The notes under the pieces: generated by a model | What the model saw: the letters and a program-made list of their open reading frames with translations, nothing else | Databases searched by the model: none | What the model was told of the DNA's origin: nothing | Source of the DNA: Stigmatella erecta | GTDB taxonomy: Bacteria > Myxococcota > Myxococcia > Myxococcales > Myxococcaceae | Assembly (NCBI RefSeq): GCF_900111745.1 | Contig: NZ_FOIJ01000003.1 | Span: 124,001 to 188,000 of the forward strand | Direction: 5' to 3' | DNA: 64,000 nt | Translations under genes and position numbers: made by a program | Shown: positions 42,235 through 51,500 of the stretch, one piece after another | Numbering within the stretch: position 1 is the first letter of the stretch | How the letters are laid out: each line of letters begins with the position of its first letter

Positions 42235-42560
42235 GAGGAAACCATGGTACTGAGGAGGATGGGCGGGCGGGCCTTGCCCTCCACCCAGCGCTGCAGTCCG
42301 ATCTCCTGAAGCAACACCGCCGGGGCCGCAGTGAACACGGGGCACCATGCCGCTCTCCGCCCCACTGAAGCCGTTGAATAGGCCCGCCATCTTGCCCGGC
42401 GCCAGGATGCGGTTCACCGACGCCAGCAGCGTGCCAACAATCTCCACCCCGCCCACAGTGACTCCTTCCCACCATGGACATCCACCCAGTACATCCTCCG
42501 AAGAGGTAGTAACCGTTGAGCGGATCCCCCCAGCATGCGCAGTGCCGGGTCGTCATGAAT
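42235..42560 (-). pseudogene. Broken copy of a TldD/PmbA-family peptidase gene
   Basis: On the minus strand this stretch matches the intact gene at 52005-53726: 42240-42500 corresponds to about 52025-52285, then 42501-42560 jumps to about 52606-52670, an internal deletion of roughly 320 bases. Readable pieces are VNRILAPGKMAGLFNGFSGA followed by ESGMVP, then an extra G at 42339-42342 (+ strand) shifts frame before AAPAVLLQEIGLQRWVEGKA. The N-terminal two thirds, including the metal site, is absent. The remaining intergenic bases 42173-42234 hold nothing I recognise. Confidence 0.85.
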
Positions 42561-42572
42561 GGAGAGCGTGGC

Positions 42573-43556
42573 TCATCCCCCCTCAGGCACGCGCCCTGCC
42601 GCGCGCCGGGCACACTCGATGATGTGCAGGAGGAAGTCCCGGTGCCCGTGCGGTTGGAGCGACAGGATGAAGTCCGCGCTCCCAGGTTGATCCGGTGGAT
42701 AGAATACCCCCGGATTCGCATTGCAGTCGAGCATGAACAAGTCGCCGTCCTCGTTCATTCGGATGTCGCAGCGGCAGTAGCCCCGGGCGTTCACGGCCAG
42801 GAACGTCTGCTGTGCCATCTCACTCAGCCGCGCCACGAGCCCCTCGTCCAGCACGGGCCGCGTGTCCATGCCGGTGTAGTTCTTCCATTTGAGGTCGAAG
42901 TGTTTGAACGTCTCTCCCGGGGGGAAATGGATCTCCACCGGGGGATGGACCCAGGGCTCGCGCTCTCCCCGCTTTGGCTCGGAGACGAGCACGGTGAACT
43001 CACGTCCTTCGATGAACTCCTCGATCAGCAGCCCCCCGAATTGGGCCAGCGTCCGAGCAGCACGGTCGAGCAAGGCCTCCCGGTGATTCACCCTGGAGTC
43101 CAACTCGATTCCCACGCTGGCGTAGCCGGAACTGGGCTTGACCAGCAGGGGAAAGCGCAGCGTCCCGGCCGCCTGTTCGACGCGGGCCAGATCCGCGGCG
43201 AAGAGGTGGGCAGGCGTGCCAAGACCATGGCGGATCCAGGCCTCCTTCAATTGCTCCCGTGTCGCCGTGTAGAAACGCTCGTCCGCCCCCGTGTACGCCA
43301 ACCCCAAGCGCTCCAGGTGATGGATGACGTCGGCTCCCGCGAGGTCCTCCTCCGGAGCACCATCGCAGAGGTTGATGAACGCGTCGAACCCCTCGGCCGC
43401 GAGCCGCTCAAGCGTCGCCGGGGCATTGGCGCGCGTCAGGGGCTGACGGGACCAGTTGTGACCGGGTAGCCAGAGCGAGGGATCGACGGGGGGATCGATG
43501 TCCTTGTAGGGAGACTGGGAACCTTCGTAGGAGGAGTACAGGGTACACAGGCGCAT
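42573..43556 (-). CDS. ATP-grasp ligase, D-Ala-D-Ala-ligase-like
   Basis: 327 residues from MRLCTLYSSYEGSQSPYKD, an internal ATG; the longer frame was dropped. N-terminal domain with EGFDAFINLCDGAPEEDLAG and LGLAYTGADERFYTATR, then ATP-grasp core: FPLLVKPSSGYASVGIELDS (ATP lysine), LIEEFIEGREFTVLVSEP, and the metal site YCRCDIRMNEDGDLFMLDCN with NANPGV. It is shaped like D-Ala-D-Ala ligase and would join an acid to an amine. The partner is unknown; it is not the cell-wall Ddl by context. A 20-codon open frame lies directly upstream. Confidence 0.82.
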   Translation of the reverse strand: MRLCTLYSSYEGSQSPYKDIDPPVDPSLWLPGHNWSRQPLTRANAPATLERLAAEGFDAFINLCDGAPEEDLAGADVIHHLERLGLAYTGADERFYTATREQLKEAWIRHGLGTPAHLFAADLARVEQAAGTLRFPLLVKPSSGYASVGIELDSRVNHREALLDRAARTLAQFGGLLIEEFIEGREFTVLVSEPKRGEREPWVHPPVEIHFPPGETFKHFDLKWKNYTGMDTRPVLDEGLVARLSEMAQQTFLAVNARGYCRCDIRMNEDGDLFMLDCNANPGVFYPPDQPGSADFILSLQPHGHRDFLLHIIECARRAAGRVPEGG

Positions 43557-43591
43557 GCGAAGAGACCCTTTGCGTTTCCGGATTCGACGGC

Positions 43592-43654
43592 TCAGTGGAG
43601 GAGCTTGCCATAGCCGCCCTCCATCGACTCTTCCTGCGCATCGGCGCGGCTCAC
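43592..43654 (-). CDS. Possible 20-residue peptide between the barrel protein and the ATP-grasp ligase
   Basis: GTG start overlaps the barrel protein's stop as GTGA, the coupling style used throughout this window. The peptide is acidic in the middle (ADAQEES) and ends MEGGYGKLLH. An internal ATG at 43624 with AGGAAGAG just upstream would give only those ten residues. A short acidic peptide with one Lys next to an ATP-grasp gene is reminiscent of ribosomally made, ligase-modified peptides, but chance is quite possible in a 94-base gap. Confidence 0.2.
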   Translation of the reverse strand: MSRADAQEESMEGGYGKLLH

Positions 43655-45444
43655 CACACGGCTTCGAGCTGGAGAAGCACGCTGTGCTTCTCATAATTGC
43701 CGTTCGTGTAGTCGTAGGCGTGGCACAGGCGCGCCTCGCCCGCGCACGAGGCCGCGTCGTCATCCAACAGACGCATGTCGACGTTGGAGCGGTTCACCAG
43801 CAACTCGTAGCGCGCGGTGAGCCGCAGGGGGTCCGGCAACCGCGCGCTCAGGGAGGGACCGGCCCCGAAGCGGACGTCACGGCGCCGCCGGGCATTCCAC
43901 GTCTGGATGGCGCCACCGGCGGTCTCCACACGCAGCGAGCTGTCCTCCCGGTAGCGGCGCCACTCCATCTCCACATCGAGACTGGCGGTGAGCCAGGGCC
44001 GGGGTTGCCACCGCGCCGTGACACCAGCGGCATGGCTCGCGAAGGCGAAGGGGATGACGTAGGCCTGTGAAACCACCGAGGCGTCATCGCTGGTGGCCTC
44101 CTGCACCAGCGTGCCGATGAGATCCTGGCGGTAGCGGTACCACGCCGTGGCGGCCGCGGCCCCCAGGCGCCCCTCCTGGGAGAGCGTCGCGTCCAGGCGG
44201 GGGCCCGTGAGGTAGGCGAACTCCTCGCCCAGCCCGTCCTTGCCGGTGGCGCCCAGGTCCAGCCGGGTGCTGGTGTGCTCGGAGGCGTCCCACGCGGCCC
44301 AGGCGTTACCGCCCACCGACGCCTGGAGCCCGCGGAAGTCGCCCAGGCCGGTGAAGAAGAGGTCCCCTGCGGCGATCAGGCCCACACGCACGCGGGGCGC
44401 GGCCTCCCACTCCACCGCCGCCGTCACCCGGTGCAGTTGCAGGGAGTAGTCGCGTACGGAGGAGCCAGCGTAAGCGCGCTGGCTGCCGCCGTAGGAGAGC
44501 GCGGCGAAGAAGTGGTCGCTCAGGCGCAGGCGCGCGGTGAGGCCCACGCTGGCCTCGGCGAAGAGGCTGGCGGTCACCTGGTCCGCGCTCGCGCCGGAGA
44601 CGTCGCGCGCGGCGATGCCCACCTGAAGCACGTTGCCGTCGAAACCCGGGCCCACGCTCGCGGAGGCCCAAACGCCCGGGCCGCTGGAGCGCAGGCCCAC
44701 GGAGAGCAGGTCCAGGTACTGGTGCGCCGTCTTGCGGTCCAGCGGGCTCAAGGGCCGCTGGAGCGCCGCGGTGAGGTCCGCGCGGGCCGCGTCTCGCGCG
44801 CCCAGGCGCCAGGCCGCAGCGCCCGCCATCAGCCGGGCCCGGCCGGAGTCCGGTGCGCGCTCCGCGGCGCGCTGAAAGAGGACACGAGCCTCCTCGAAGC
44901 GGCCGGCGTCGAAGGCCGCGAGCCCCTGAACATAGGGGTCGGCCTCCACGCGCGCCGGGGGGGCCGGCGTGAGCAGCCCACGCAGCTCCTCCACGAGGAG
45001 GGCCTCGCCGGCGGAGGCGCCAGGAGCGGCGCGGTCCGCCCAGGCCCGGGCCCGTTCAGGGGCGCCCGCGTCGAAGGCGGCGAAGCCCGCGTTGATCCAC
45101 GCAGCGCGGGTGAGCGGCCCTCCCTCTCCCACTCCGCCGAAGGCGCGCTCGGCCTCTTCGAAGCGCCCCAGGGCATAGAGACAGGCGCCCCGGTTGAAGT
45201 TCCACGCGTCGGGTTCGGGAGCGTCCGCTTCACGGCCCGCGGCGTCCAGCGCCTCCAGCGCCTCCGCGGGCCGGCCGGTGCGGAAACGCGCGAGGCCCAC
45301 GAGATAGAGCGAGGCCCCGGACGGGGGCGCCTGGAGCGCTTGCTGCTCCGCCTCCGCGTAGCGGCCCGCCGCGAAGGACTCGCGTGCGTCCTCCAGCGGC
45401 TCACCGGCCGAGAGCGCCACCAGGAGCAGCAGGCCCGTCCACAT
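43651..45444 (-). CDS. TPR protein with C-terminal outer-membrane beta-barrel
   Basis: 597 residues. Signal peptide MWTGLLLLVALSAGEP. Residues about 18-245 are TPR repeats (ARESFAAGRYAEAEQQALQA, GACLYALGRFEEAERAFGGV, GLAAFDAGRFEEARVLFQRA). From about 260 alternating strands form a barrel of about fourteen strands (SVGPGFDGNVLQVGIA, HFFAALSYGGSQRAYAG) ending in LLQLEAVW. Layout resembles Slam (surface lipoprotein assembly modulator) proteins, but the barrel family is not certain. The two cysteines near the end (ASCAGEARLCHAYD) may form a loop disulphide. Confidence 0.7.
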   Translation of the reverse strand: MWTGLLLLVALSAGEPLEDARESFAAGRYAEAEQQALQAPPSGASLYLVGLARFRTGRPAEALEALDAAGREADAPEPDAWNFNRGACLYALGRFEEAERAFGGVGEGGPLTRAAWINAGFAAFDAGAPERARAWADRAAPGASAGEALLVEELRGLLTPAPPARVEADPYVQGLAAFDAGRFEEARVLFQRAAERAPDSGRARLMAGAAAWRLGARDAARADLTAALQRPLSPLDRKTAHQYLDLLSVGLRSSGPGVWASASVGPGFDGNVLQVGIAARDVSGASADQVTASLFAEASVGLTARLRLSDHFFAALSYGGSQRAYAGSSVRDYSLQLHRVTAAVEWEAAPRVRVGLIAAGDLFFTGLGDFRGLQASVGGNAWAAWDASEHTSTRLDLGATGKDGLGEEFAYLTGPRLDATLSQEGRLGAAAATAWYRYRQDLIGTLVQEATSDDASVVSQAYVIPFAFASHAAGVTARWQPRPWLTASLDVEMEWRRYREDSSLRVETAGGAIQTWNARRRRDVRFGAGPSLSARLPDPLRLTARYELLVNRSNVDMRLLDDDAASCAGEARLCHAYDYTNGNYEKHSVLLQLEAVW

Positions 45445-45539
45445 GCGCCGGGACCTATCTCATTCCGGCAACCGGGGCGAGCACGGTGGGGGCGAGGGAA
45501 GGAGGCTCCCGCGCGCGGTGGCGCGCGCTGGGGAAGGGC

Positions 45540-46004
45540 TCAGCGGCGGGGCGGCTGGGAAGGGGGCGTGGACGGGGGCTGCTGGCCGGACGGAGGCCGC
45601 GCGCCGTCGGTCCGGGGCGATGGCCCGCGCATGTTCCCCTCCCCGCCCGGTGGCCGAGGGGCGTTGGGACGGCCGCCCTCGGGACCGGGCCCTCCGGCGG
45701 GGCCTCGTGACTCCGGCCCCTGTGGCGGGCGCACCGCGTCGCTGGCTCTCGGCGGGGGCGGGGGCCGCTCCACCTTCATGCGCCCCAGGATGGTGTCCAC
45801 CTTCTCGCCCGGGGCGATGACGTCCACCGTGTGCGAGCTGCGCACGCGCGCCTGCGGCGCGTCCGGCGGGGACACGGGCGCCTCGGGGGGCCTCGCGGCC
45901 TCTGGCGGCGCGGGAGGCGCCGCTCCCTGAGCCCGCGCCGCTCCCGCGCCCATCAGTGAGAGGACGAGCAACGCCGGCGTCAGGCGTGCAAACCAGGTCT
46001 TCAT
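45540..46004 (-). CDS. Small exported Pro-rich protein, third gene of the ECF sigma operon
   Basis: 154 residues from the ATG overlapping the anti-sigma stop (ATGA). Signal peptide MKTWFARLTPALLVLSLMGA, cleavage near ARA. A short conserved-looking core SSHTVDVIAPGEKVDTILGR MKV (read with a break after Arg) is flanked by low-complexity Pro/Gly/Arg tracts (PPRASDAVRPPQGPESRG). The tail is likely disordered. Coupling to sigma and anti-sigma suggests an envelope sensor or modulator for that system. Confidence 0.6.
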   Translation of the reverse strand: MKTWFARLTPALLVLSLMGAGAARAQGAAPPAPPEAARPPEAPVSPPDAPQARVRSSHTVDVIAPGEKVDTILGRMKVERPPPPPRASDAVRPPQGPESRGPAGGPGPEGGRPNAPRPPGGEGNMRGPSPRTDGARPPSGQQPPSTPPSQPPRR

Positions 46005-46600
46005 CCGCCCGTGACCTCCAGCACCACGTCGTGCTCGATGCGCTGATCGCCCGCGCGCGCGAACGCCGTCACCAGGTAGCGCCCCGGCCGCTGGCCGCGC
46101 ACCGCAATGGGTATCACGTTGCTGCCCGCGCTCAACGCCTGCGTCCACTGGAAGGAGCGCAGCGGCAGCTCCTCCCCGTCCGCCCAGAAGGACAGGCCCT
46201 CCGGCAGGCTCACCTGGAAGTCCGCCTGCTCCACCGCCACATCCGCCGTGAAGTCGAGCTTGATGACCGCCACCTTGCTCACCGGCACCTGCGTCCCTGG
46301 CCGCTCCAGCGCCGCCTCCGCCTGTGTCCCCGCTCCCACCGCCCCCCCGCGCAGCGCGCCCAGCACCAGGAACGTGGCCACGCCCGCCGCCACGCCCACC
46401 GTGGGCCACAGCACCGGCGCGCGCCGGCGCCAGAAGTCGCGCACCACATCCCACCCCGACGCCGGTGTGGGCGGGCCGGCCTCCGCCAAGCGCCGGTGGA
46501 GCCGGGCCTGGAAGCCAGGCCCGGGAGGCGCGTCGTGGTCCCGCAGCGCCGCCAGACGCTCGCGCAGCGCGCGGTCCTCGCTCTCCTCGAGCTCGCTCAT
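46001..46600 (-). CDS. Anti-sigma-factor-like single-span membrane protein
   Basis: 199 residues. An acidic helical N-terminus (MSELEESEDRALRERLAALR), one membrane helix about 66-86 (VLWPTVGVAAGVATFLVLGA), then a periplasmic beta-rich domain (VAVIKLDFTADVAVEQADFQ, GRYLVTAFARAGDQRIEHDV). It starts on an ATGA overlap with the sigma gene, so it is presumed to hold that sigma factor at the membrane. No zinc-type HxxxCxxC motif is present, so it is not a ZAS anti-sigma factor. Confidence 0.78.
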   Translation of the reverse strand: MSELEESEDRALRERLAALRDHDAPPGPGFQARLHRRLAEAGPPTPASGWDVVRDFWRRRAPVLWPTVGVAAGVATFLVLGALRGGAVGAGTQAEAALERPGTQVPVSKVAVIKLDFTADVAVEQADFQVSLPEGLSFWADGEELPLRSFQWTQALSAGSNVIPIAVRGQRPGRYLVTAFARAGDQRIEHDVVLEVTGG

Positions 46601-47232
46601 TTCCCACTCCTTGCAGCGTGCGACGAAATGTACTGCCCGGATGTTCCCGCCGGCGATTTACCGGCCGTGCCGCCGGACGCCTGGGTGCCCGCCAATAGCG
46701 CCTTGAGGTGGGTCCGGCCCCGCGACAGGCGCGACTTCACCGTGCCCACGGGCACCCCTTCGATGGCGGCCACCTCTTCATAACTGTGACCCTCCACGTC
46801 GAAGAGCACCACCGCCGCGCGGAACTCCTCCGGCAGCGCCCGCAGCGCCCGCCACAGCCGGTCCCGCTCCTGGGCACGCATCAGGCTTTCATCGGCGGAC
46901 TCGGCATCGGACGGGGCCTGGGCGTGCTCCGGCGCCAGCGGCGCCTCACGCGCGTGCTCCCGGCCGACGCGGCTGCGGCTGGCGTCATAGAAGGCGTTGC
47001 GCACCACCGAGTAGAGCCACGTCTGGAAGGCGGACTGAAAGCGGAACGAGCGCAGGTTCTTGTAGACCTTCACCAGCGCTTCCTGCGCCAGGTCGTCCAC
47101 GTCCGCATCCGACGCGGCGAAGGCCCGCGCGAAGCGGCGCACGCGCGGCAGGTGCGACGCGACGAGCAGCTCGAAGGCGCGCACGCTGCCGTCCTGGGCT
47201 TCGAGGATGAGTGCGCGCAGCTCGTCGTTCAT
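46597..47232 (-). CDS. ECF-family RNA polymerase sigma factor
   Basis: 211 residues from ATG; a GTG four codons earlier is possible. Region 2 (AFELLVASHLPRVRRFARAF, DVDDLAQEALVKVYKNLRSF, SAFQTWLYSVVRNAFYDASR) and region 4 (LPEEFRAAVVLFDVEGHSYE, VAAIEGVPVGTVKSRLSRGR) are complete. It likely recognises GGAAC/CGTC promoters, one of which lies in the divergent gap at 47293-47318. The C-terminal 30 residues beyond region 4 are Gly/Ser-rich. Confidence 0.93.
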   Translation of the reverse strand: MNDELRALILEAQDGSVRAFELLVASHLPRVRRFARAFAASDADVDDLAQEALVKVYKNLRSFRFQSAFQTWLYSVVRNAFYDASRSRVGREHAREAPLAPEHAQAPSDAESADESLMRAQERDRLWRALRALPEEFRAAVVLFDVEGHSYEEVAAIEGVPVGTVKSRLSRGRTHLKALLAGTQASGGTAGKSPAGTSGQYISSHAARSGK

Positions 47233-47292
47233 GGCCGCAGGCACTCTACCCGCCAGCGGTGCGCGCTCAAAAAGCCGCGGAAAATTCCCCCG

Positions 47293-47318
47293 GGAACACG
47301 GCGGAAATTCATTTCGTC
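47293..47318 (+). promoter_or_regulatory. ECF-type promoter GGAAC-N17-CGTC for the Gly/Pro-rich lipoprotein
   Basis: GGAAC at 47293-47297 and CGTC at 47315-47318 are separated by exactly 17 bases, the classic ECF sigma pattern. It points toward the lipoprotein gene, whose start is 57 bases further on, and lies beside the ECF operon. I infer that the adjacent sigma factor transcribes it. Confidence 0.65.
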
Positions 47319-47374
47319 ACACGGGGGCAGACAGACAGCGGCCGGTGGCCGGACGGCCAGGGGAGCGCATACAC

Positions 47375-48466
47375 ATGAAACACGGGAGCAAGGGCAGTCA
47401 GTGGCTGGGAGCAGTCGCGCTGGTGGCGAGTACCCTGATGGGGGGCTGCGGCGAATCGGCGTCGAGCACGGACACGAGCACGGACACCACGCCGGACGTG
47501 TCCCAAGCGGTGGAGACCACCCAGGACGCGAGCGACGCGGTGGAGGTCTCCAGCCTCCTGCGCGGCCTGGACAAGCTGCGCCCCCAGGCGGTGGAGGGCT
47601 TCCATTGTGACGCAGAGCCGGACATCACCACCGTGGAGGTGTGCGGCAAGAGCCTGCCCGCCACCGTGCACCTGGAGTGGACCGATTGCGCCGCGCCCTC
47701 GCGCCCGGACGGTCACGGCGGCCCCGGTGGCGGCGGGAATCATCCTCCCGGCGGGGGCGGCGGGAATCGTCCTCCTGGCGGTGACGGCAACCGTCCGCCT
47801 CCGCCTCCGCCAGGCGGTGACAGCGCGCCCCCGCAGGACGGGGCGGGCACGGGCGTGCGCAGCCAGTCCGCTGGCGGCGGTGGGGGCGGCCCCGGCCCGG
47901 GCCGCGGTCCGTCCAGCGGCACGGTGGACATCGTGAACACCTACTCGGCCACCGCGGACTGCACTGGCGCGGTGACGCAGAACCAGACGGTGACCTTCGA
48001 GGTCTCCAGCACCCATGCCGAAGGCGAGGTCTCCACCGCGAAGGGCTCCACCTCCTCCACGGCGGAGTTGGTGGAAGGCAAGCCGCCCCAGCGCAAGAGC
48101 ACGCAGGCAGACGTGACGCGCACCCGGACGGATGCATCCGGGACGGTGGTGACGTCCATCCACCTGGTGGGCGCGATGAGCGTGGCCTTCTCCAGTGACG
48201 ATCCGCCGGTGCGCACCATCGACGGCGCGTACACGGAAGAGGCACTCGACGGGACGCAGGCCAGCGTGACGCTGGCGGGCATCGTCCGTCCGCCGCGCGA
48301 CGTGTGCCCCTGGCCTACGGGTGGCACGCTCACGCGCACCGGCGCGGACGGCATCGCCCAAGTGCTGTCCTTCGGCCCTGCGTGCGGTGACGCCACGCTC
48401 GACGGCACCGCGGTCAGCCTGCCTGAGCGCGGCGGCCCCAGGCGCCCCGGCAGCGGGCACCCCTAG
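47375..48466 (+). CDS. Gly/Pro-rich exported lipoprotein, likely ECF sigma target
   Basis: 363 residues; ATG follows GGGGAG. The signal peptide ends in STLMGGC (Cys25, lipobox). An acidic Ser/Thr linker (STDTSTDTTPDVSQAVE) precedes a globular part with two cysteines, a Gly/Pro low-complexity tract (about 115-185; NHPPGGGGGNRPPGGDG), then a beta-rich C-terminal domain (GTVDIVNTYSATADCTGAVT, TVVTSIHLVGAMSVAFSSDD, CPWPTGGTLTRTGADG). No known family is recognised. It is divergent from the ECF operon and carries the ECF-type promoter. Confidence 0.68.
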   Translation: MKHGSKGSQWLGAVALVASTLMGGCGESASSTDTSTDTTPDVSQAVETTQDASDAVEVSSLLRGLDKLRPQAVEGFHCDAEPDITTVEVCGKSLPATVHLEWTDCAAPSRPDGHGGPGGGGNHPPGGGGGNRPPGGDGNRPPPPPPGGDSAPPQDGAGTGVRSQSAGGGGGGPGPGRGPSSGTVDIVNTYSATADCTGAVTQNQTVTFEVSSTHAEGEVSTAKGSTSSTAELVEGKPPQRKSTQADVTRTRTDASGTVVTSIHLVGAMSVAFSSDDPPVRTIDGAYTEEALDGTQASVTLAGIVRPPRDVCPWPTGGTLTRTGADGIAQVLSFGPACGDATLDGTAVSLPERGGPRRPGSGHP

Positions 48467-48481
48467 TATTCCTCCGAGGCA

Positions 48482-48518
48482 TCGCGGTCCGGGGGAAGCC
48501 CCCTCCTCCGGACCGCGA
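48482..48518. terminator. Strong hairpin between convergent genes
   Basis: TCGCGGTCCGG (48482-48492) and CCGGACCGCGA (48508-48518) pair perfectly over 11 bases, with a smaller GGGG/CCCC stem in the loop. It sits between the lipoprotein stop and the end of the convergent surface-protein gene, so it likely terminates both. Confidence 0.6.
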
Positions 48519-48559
48519 GCCTCAGCCTCGAATGGCCCCTGGCCTCCCGCCGGGGCGGA

Positions 48560-51500
48560 TCAATTCGGCGGGAACTTGCAGTTCATGCCCGTGGTCCTGA
48601 TGCTTTGCCAGGGATAAGCCAAGGAACCGCAGAGGTCGGCCTCCACCGCAGGGGAGACGTGGGTGCTATAGGCCGGCGGCCGGGGCCACTCCCCCGTGAG
48701 GCTCGCGCCCTCTTGAAAAGCGAATCTCCAGCAATTGTCCGCGTAGGCGAACCTCGTGGTGCCGTGCCAGTAGAAGCCCTCCCGGAAATGGCAATCGGTC
48801 TTCGCATTGAATTGCGTGACCCAGAAGGTGAGTCCGGCGGTATCCGCGCATCGCTTGAGATCGTCCACGTACCAGTTGATCCACATTTGCCTCGTGGGGT
48901 CACTGCTGGAGCATTCGGTCGGCATTTGACCGGCACGCGAATCGCCGGTCTGGACGAGGACCCCATCACAGGAGCCCTGCTGAAGGACCCACGTGCCATC
49001 GTCGCACAAGAACCGGGCCGAGCCCGTGCGCTGCGAGCTGCTCGCCGAGACCGTGGCGAAAGACCCATCACCGCGCGCGGAAACCTGGCCCGAGCAGCTG
49101 TAGGTGCCCTGGGTGCGGGGATTGCCTTGCCACGCCGCCTGCGGCTGCGACCACGTCACCGTCTTGGATGAGCAGCTCCTTCCGGGAACCTCTCCCGTGA
49201 GGTACAGGATCGCGCTGCAGGTGGCATTGCAGGCGGTGCACGACGCCTGGCCATAGGGGCAGGACGTCTCCGTGACGATGTTGCCGTCGTCGCAGACTTC
49301 GGAGCCGTTTCTCACCCCATCGCCACAGCCGGTGCACACCCCGGCCCCATCGCACCGGTCGCCCGTGGTGCCAGTGTTGCCGTCATCGCACCAGGCGCCC
49401 GCAGGCATCTTCGCATCCGCCGGGCACACGCCATTCGAACAGGACTCGGCGGCATCGCAGACCCCGCCCGCGCGGCACTGCACCCCCGACGTATTCCGGG
49501 TGCAGGCCTGCGTCTCGATGACGGTGGACTCCTGGCACCGCCCCGTGGCGCAGTTGTACTCGTAACGCTTCACCGTCCTTTGCTGTGTGCCCGTCTGCGC
49601 ACACGTATCGCTGTAGCTGCACGCACTCCACGCCCCGTAGCTCGGCGGCGCGCAGGCGGTGTCCGGCGCCCCGCGCGTGCACGCCTGGGTCTCCAGGGTG
49701 GTGCTCGAAGGGCCACACGTCCCCGTGCCGCACGTGGAAGCCGTCACCGTCCGGGACTGCGTCCCGGTCGTGTCGCAGAAGTCGCTGAACCCTCCACAGC
49801 TTCCCCACTCCCCGTAGCCCGTGCCGCAAGAAGTCCCCGAGGGCAGTGCCGGGTGGCCACAGCTCCCGGCTCCATTGCACACGTCACGGGTGCACACGTT
49901 GTCATCACTGGAGCACGCCGTCCCCGCGCCCTGGAAGCCATCCACCGGGCAGCTGGCACTGGTCCCCGTGCAGTACTCCGCCACGTCGCACTCACCCGCG
50001 GAGGCCCGGCACACGGTGGTGGCGGGCTTGAGACTCCAAGCGATCGTCGATGCGCCCGGGTTGCACACCTGGCACGCCGCGCCCGGGTGGCTCGCCCCGG
50101 CCGCATGGTATGCCCCGTCAATCCAGCACCCGTTCAGGCACTGGCCCGCCGCATTGCATACCTGTCCCGAGCCGCACGCGGTGCCCGCGGGCAGCAAGGG
50201 GTGGCCACAACCGCCCGCTCCATCGCACACGTCGCTGGTGCACGCGTTGCTGTCGGCGGTGCAGGCCACCCCGGAGGCCTGGACGCCATTGGCCGGGCAG
50301 CTCGCACCGCTTCCCGGGCAGTACTCCGCCACGTCGCACTCGCCCTCCGCGCCACGGCACTGCGTGGTGCTGGAGGCATACCCATCCACCGGGCAGTCGT
50401 TGCTGGAGCCCGTGCAGTGCTCGGCCACATCACAGGCCCCCTCCGCGCCACGGCACTCGGCGGAGGCGGGCTTCTTGGCATCCATGGGGCACGCCGCCGA
50501 ACTTCCCGTGCAGAACTCCGCCACGTCACACGCCCCCGCCGCGCTGCGGCACTGCACGCTGGAGGAGACCAGGCTGCACGTGCCCAGGTGGCCCTCCAGG
50601 TCGCAGGCGTCGCACGCCCCCTCACAGGCGCTGTTGCAACACACCCCGTCCACGCACAGCCCGGTGGAACATTCCTGAGCGCTGGTGCAGGACGCTCCAT
50701 TCTCCCGCTGCGCCGTGCAGCGGGAGTCCGCACAGTAGAAGCCGCTCGCGCAGTCGGCATCGGCCCGGCAGCAGCTCGCGGAGGTGCACTCCCCGTAGCC
50801 ACACGTGGCCGCGTCGCAGCTCTGCATCCCCTCCGCCCCACACCAGGCCGTGCAGCCGCGGCTGCCCGCGCCGGAACATTCGAAGCCCTCGTCCACCTGG
50901 CCGTCACAGTTGTCATCCGCCGCGTTGCACACCTCCGCCTGAGCGCCCCCCATCTCGTCTAGCGGGTTCCAGTGGGCCGGGGCCTGCTGGAGGTTCAACG
51001 CCTGGGCGTAGAGGCCGCCGTCCAGTTCCGTGTAGCGGAAAGTCGCACGGGCCTTGGGCGCCAGCACCGTGCCCTGGAACTTGAAGCCTTCCGCGGTGAG
51101 GGTGGTGGCCTCCACGAAGTTGAAGAGCACGCGCCTGGAGGAGATGCCCACCAGCTGGATGGCACCGCCGCCGTAGCTGGGCGCCTGGCCGAAGATGTTG
51201 ACGAGCACGAAGGAGCTGGCCGGCGCGGTGATGGTCCAGTCCCCGTTGCCGCGGAAGTCGCTGGCCTTCAGGGTGAAGACGTTCAGGCAAGGATCCGTGC
51301 CGCGCATCGTCACGCTCCAGGCGTTGGACTGGGTGGATCCCTGGCTGGGCCGGGTGGCCAGGTGCGTGGACAGGCTCTCCAGCTCGGCGAACCGGTCCGC
51401 GAAGTCCACGAAGTCCGGGGGAGCGCCCAGGGTGGCCGTGCCGCGAGAGAAGGTCACGCCCTGGGCGGTGTAGCGGCCCCGGTACCAGGCAGCCCCCCCC

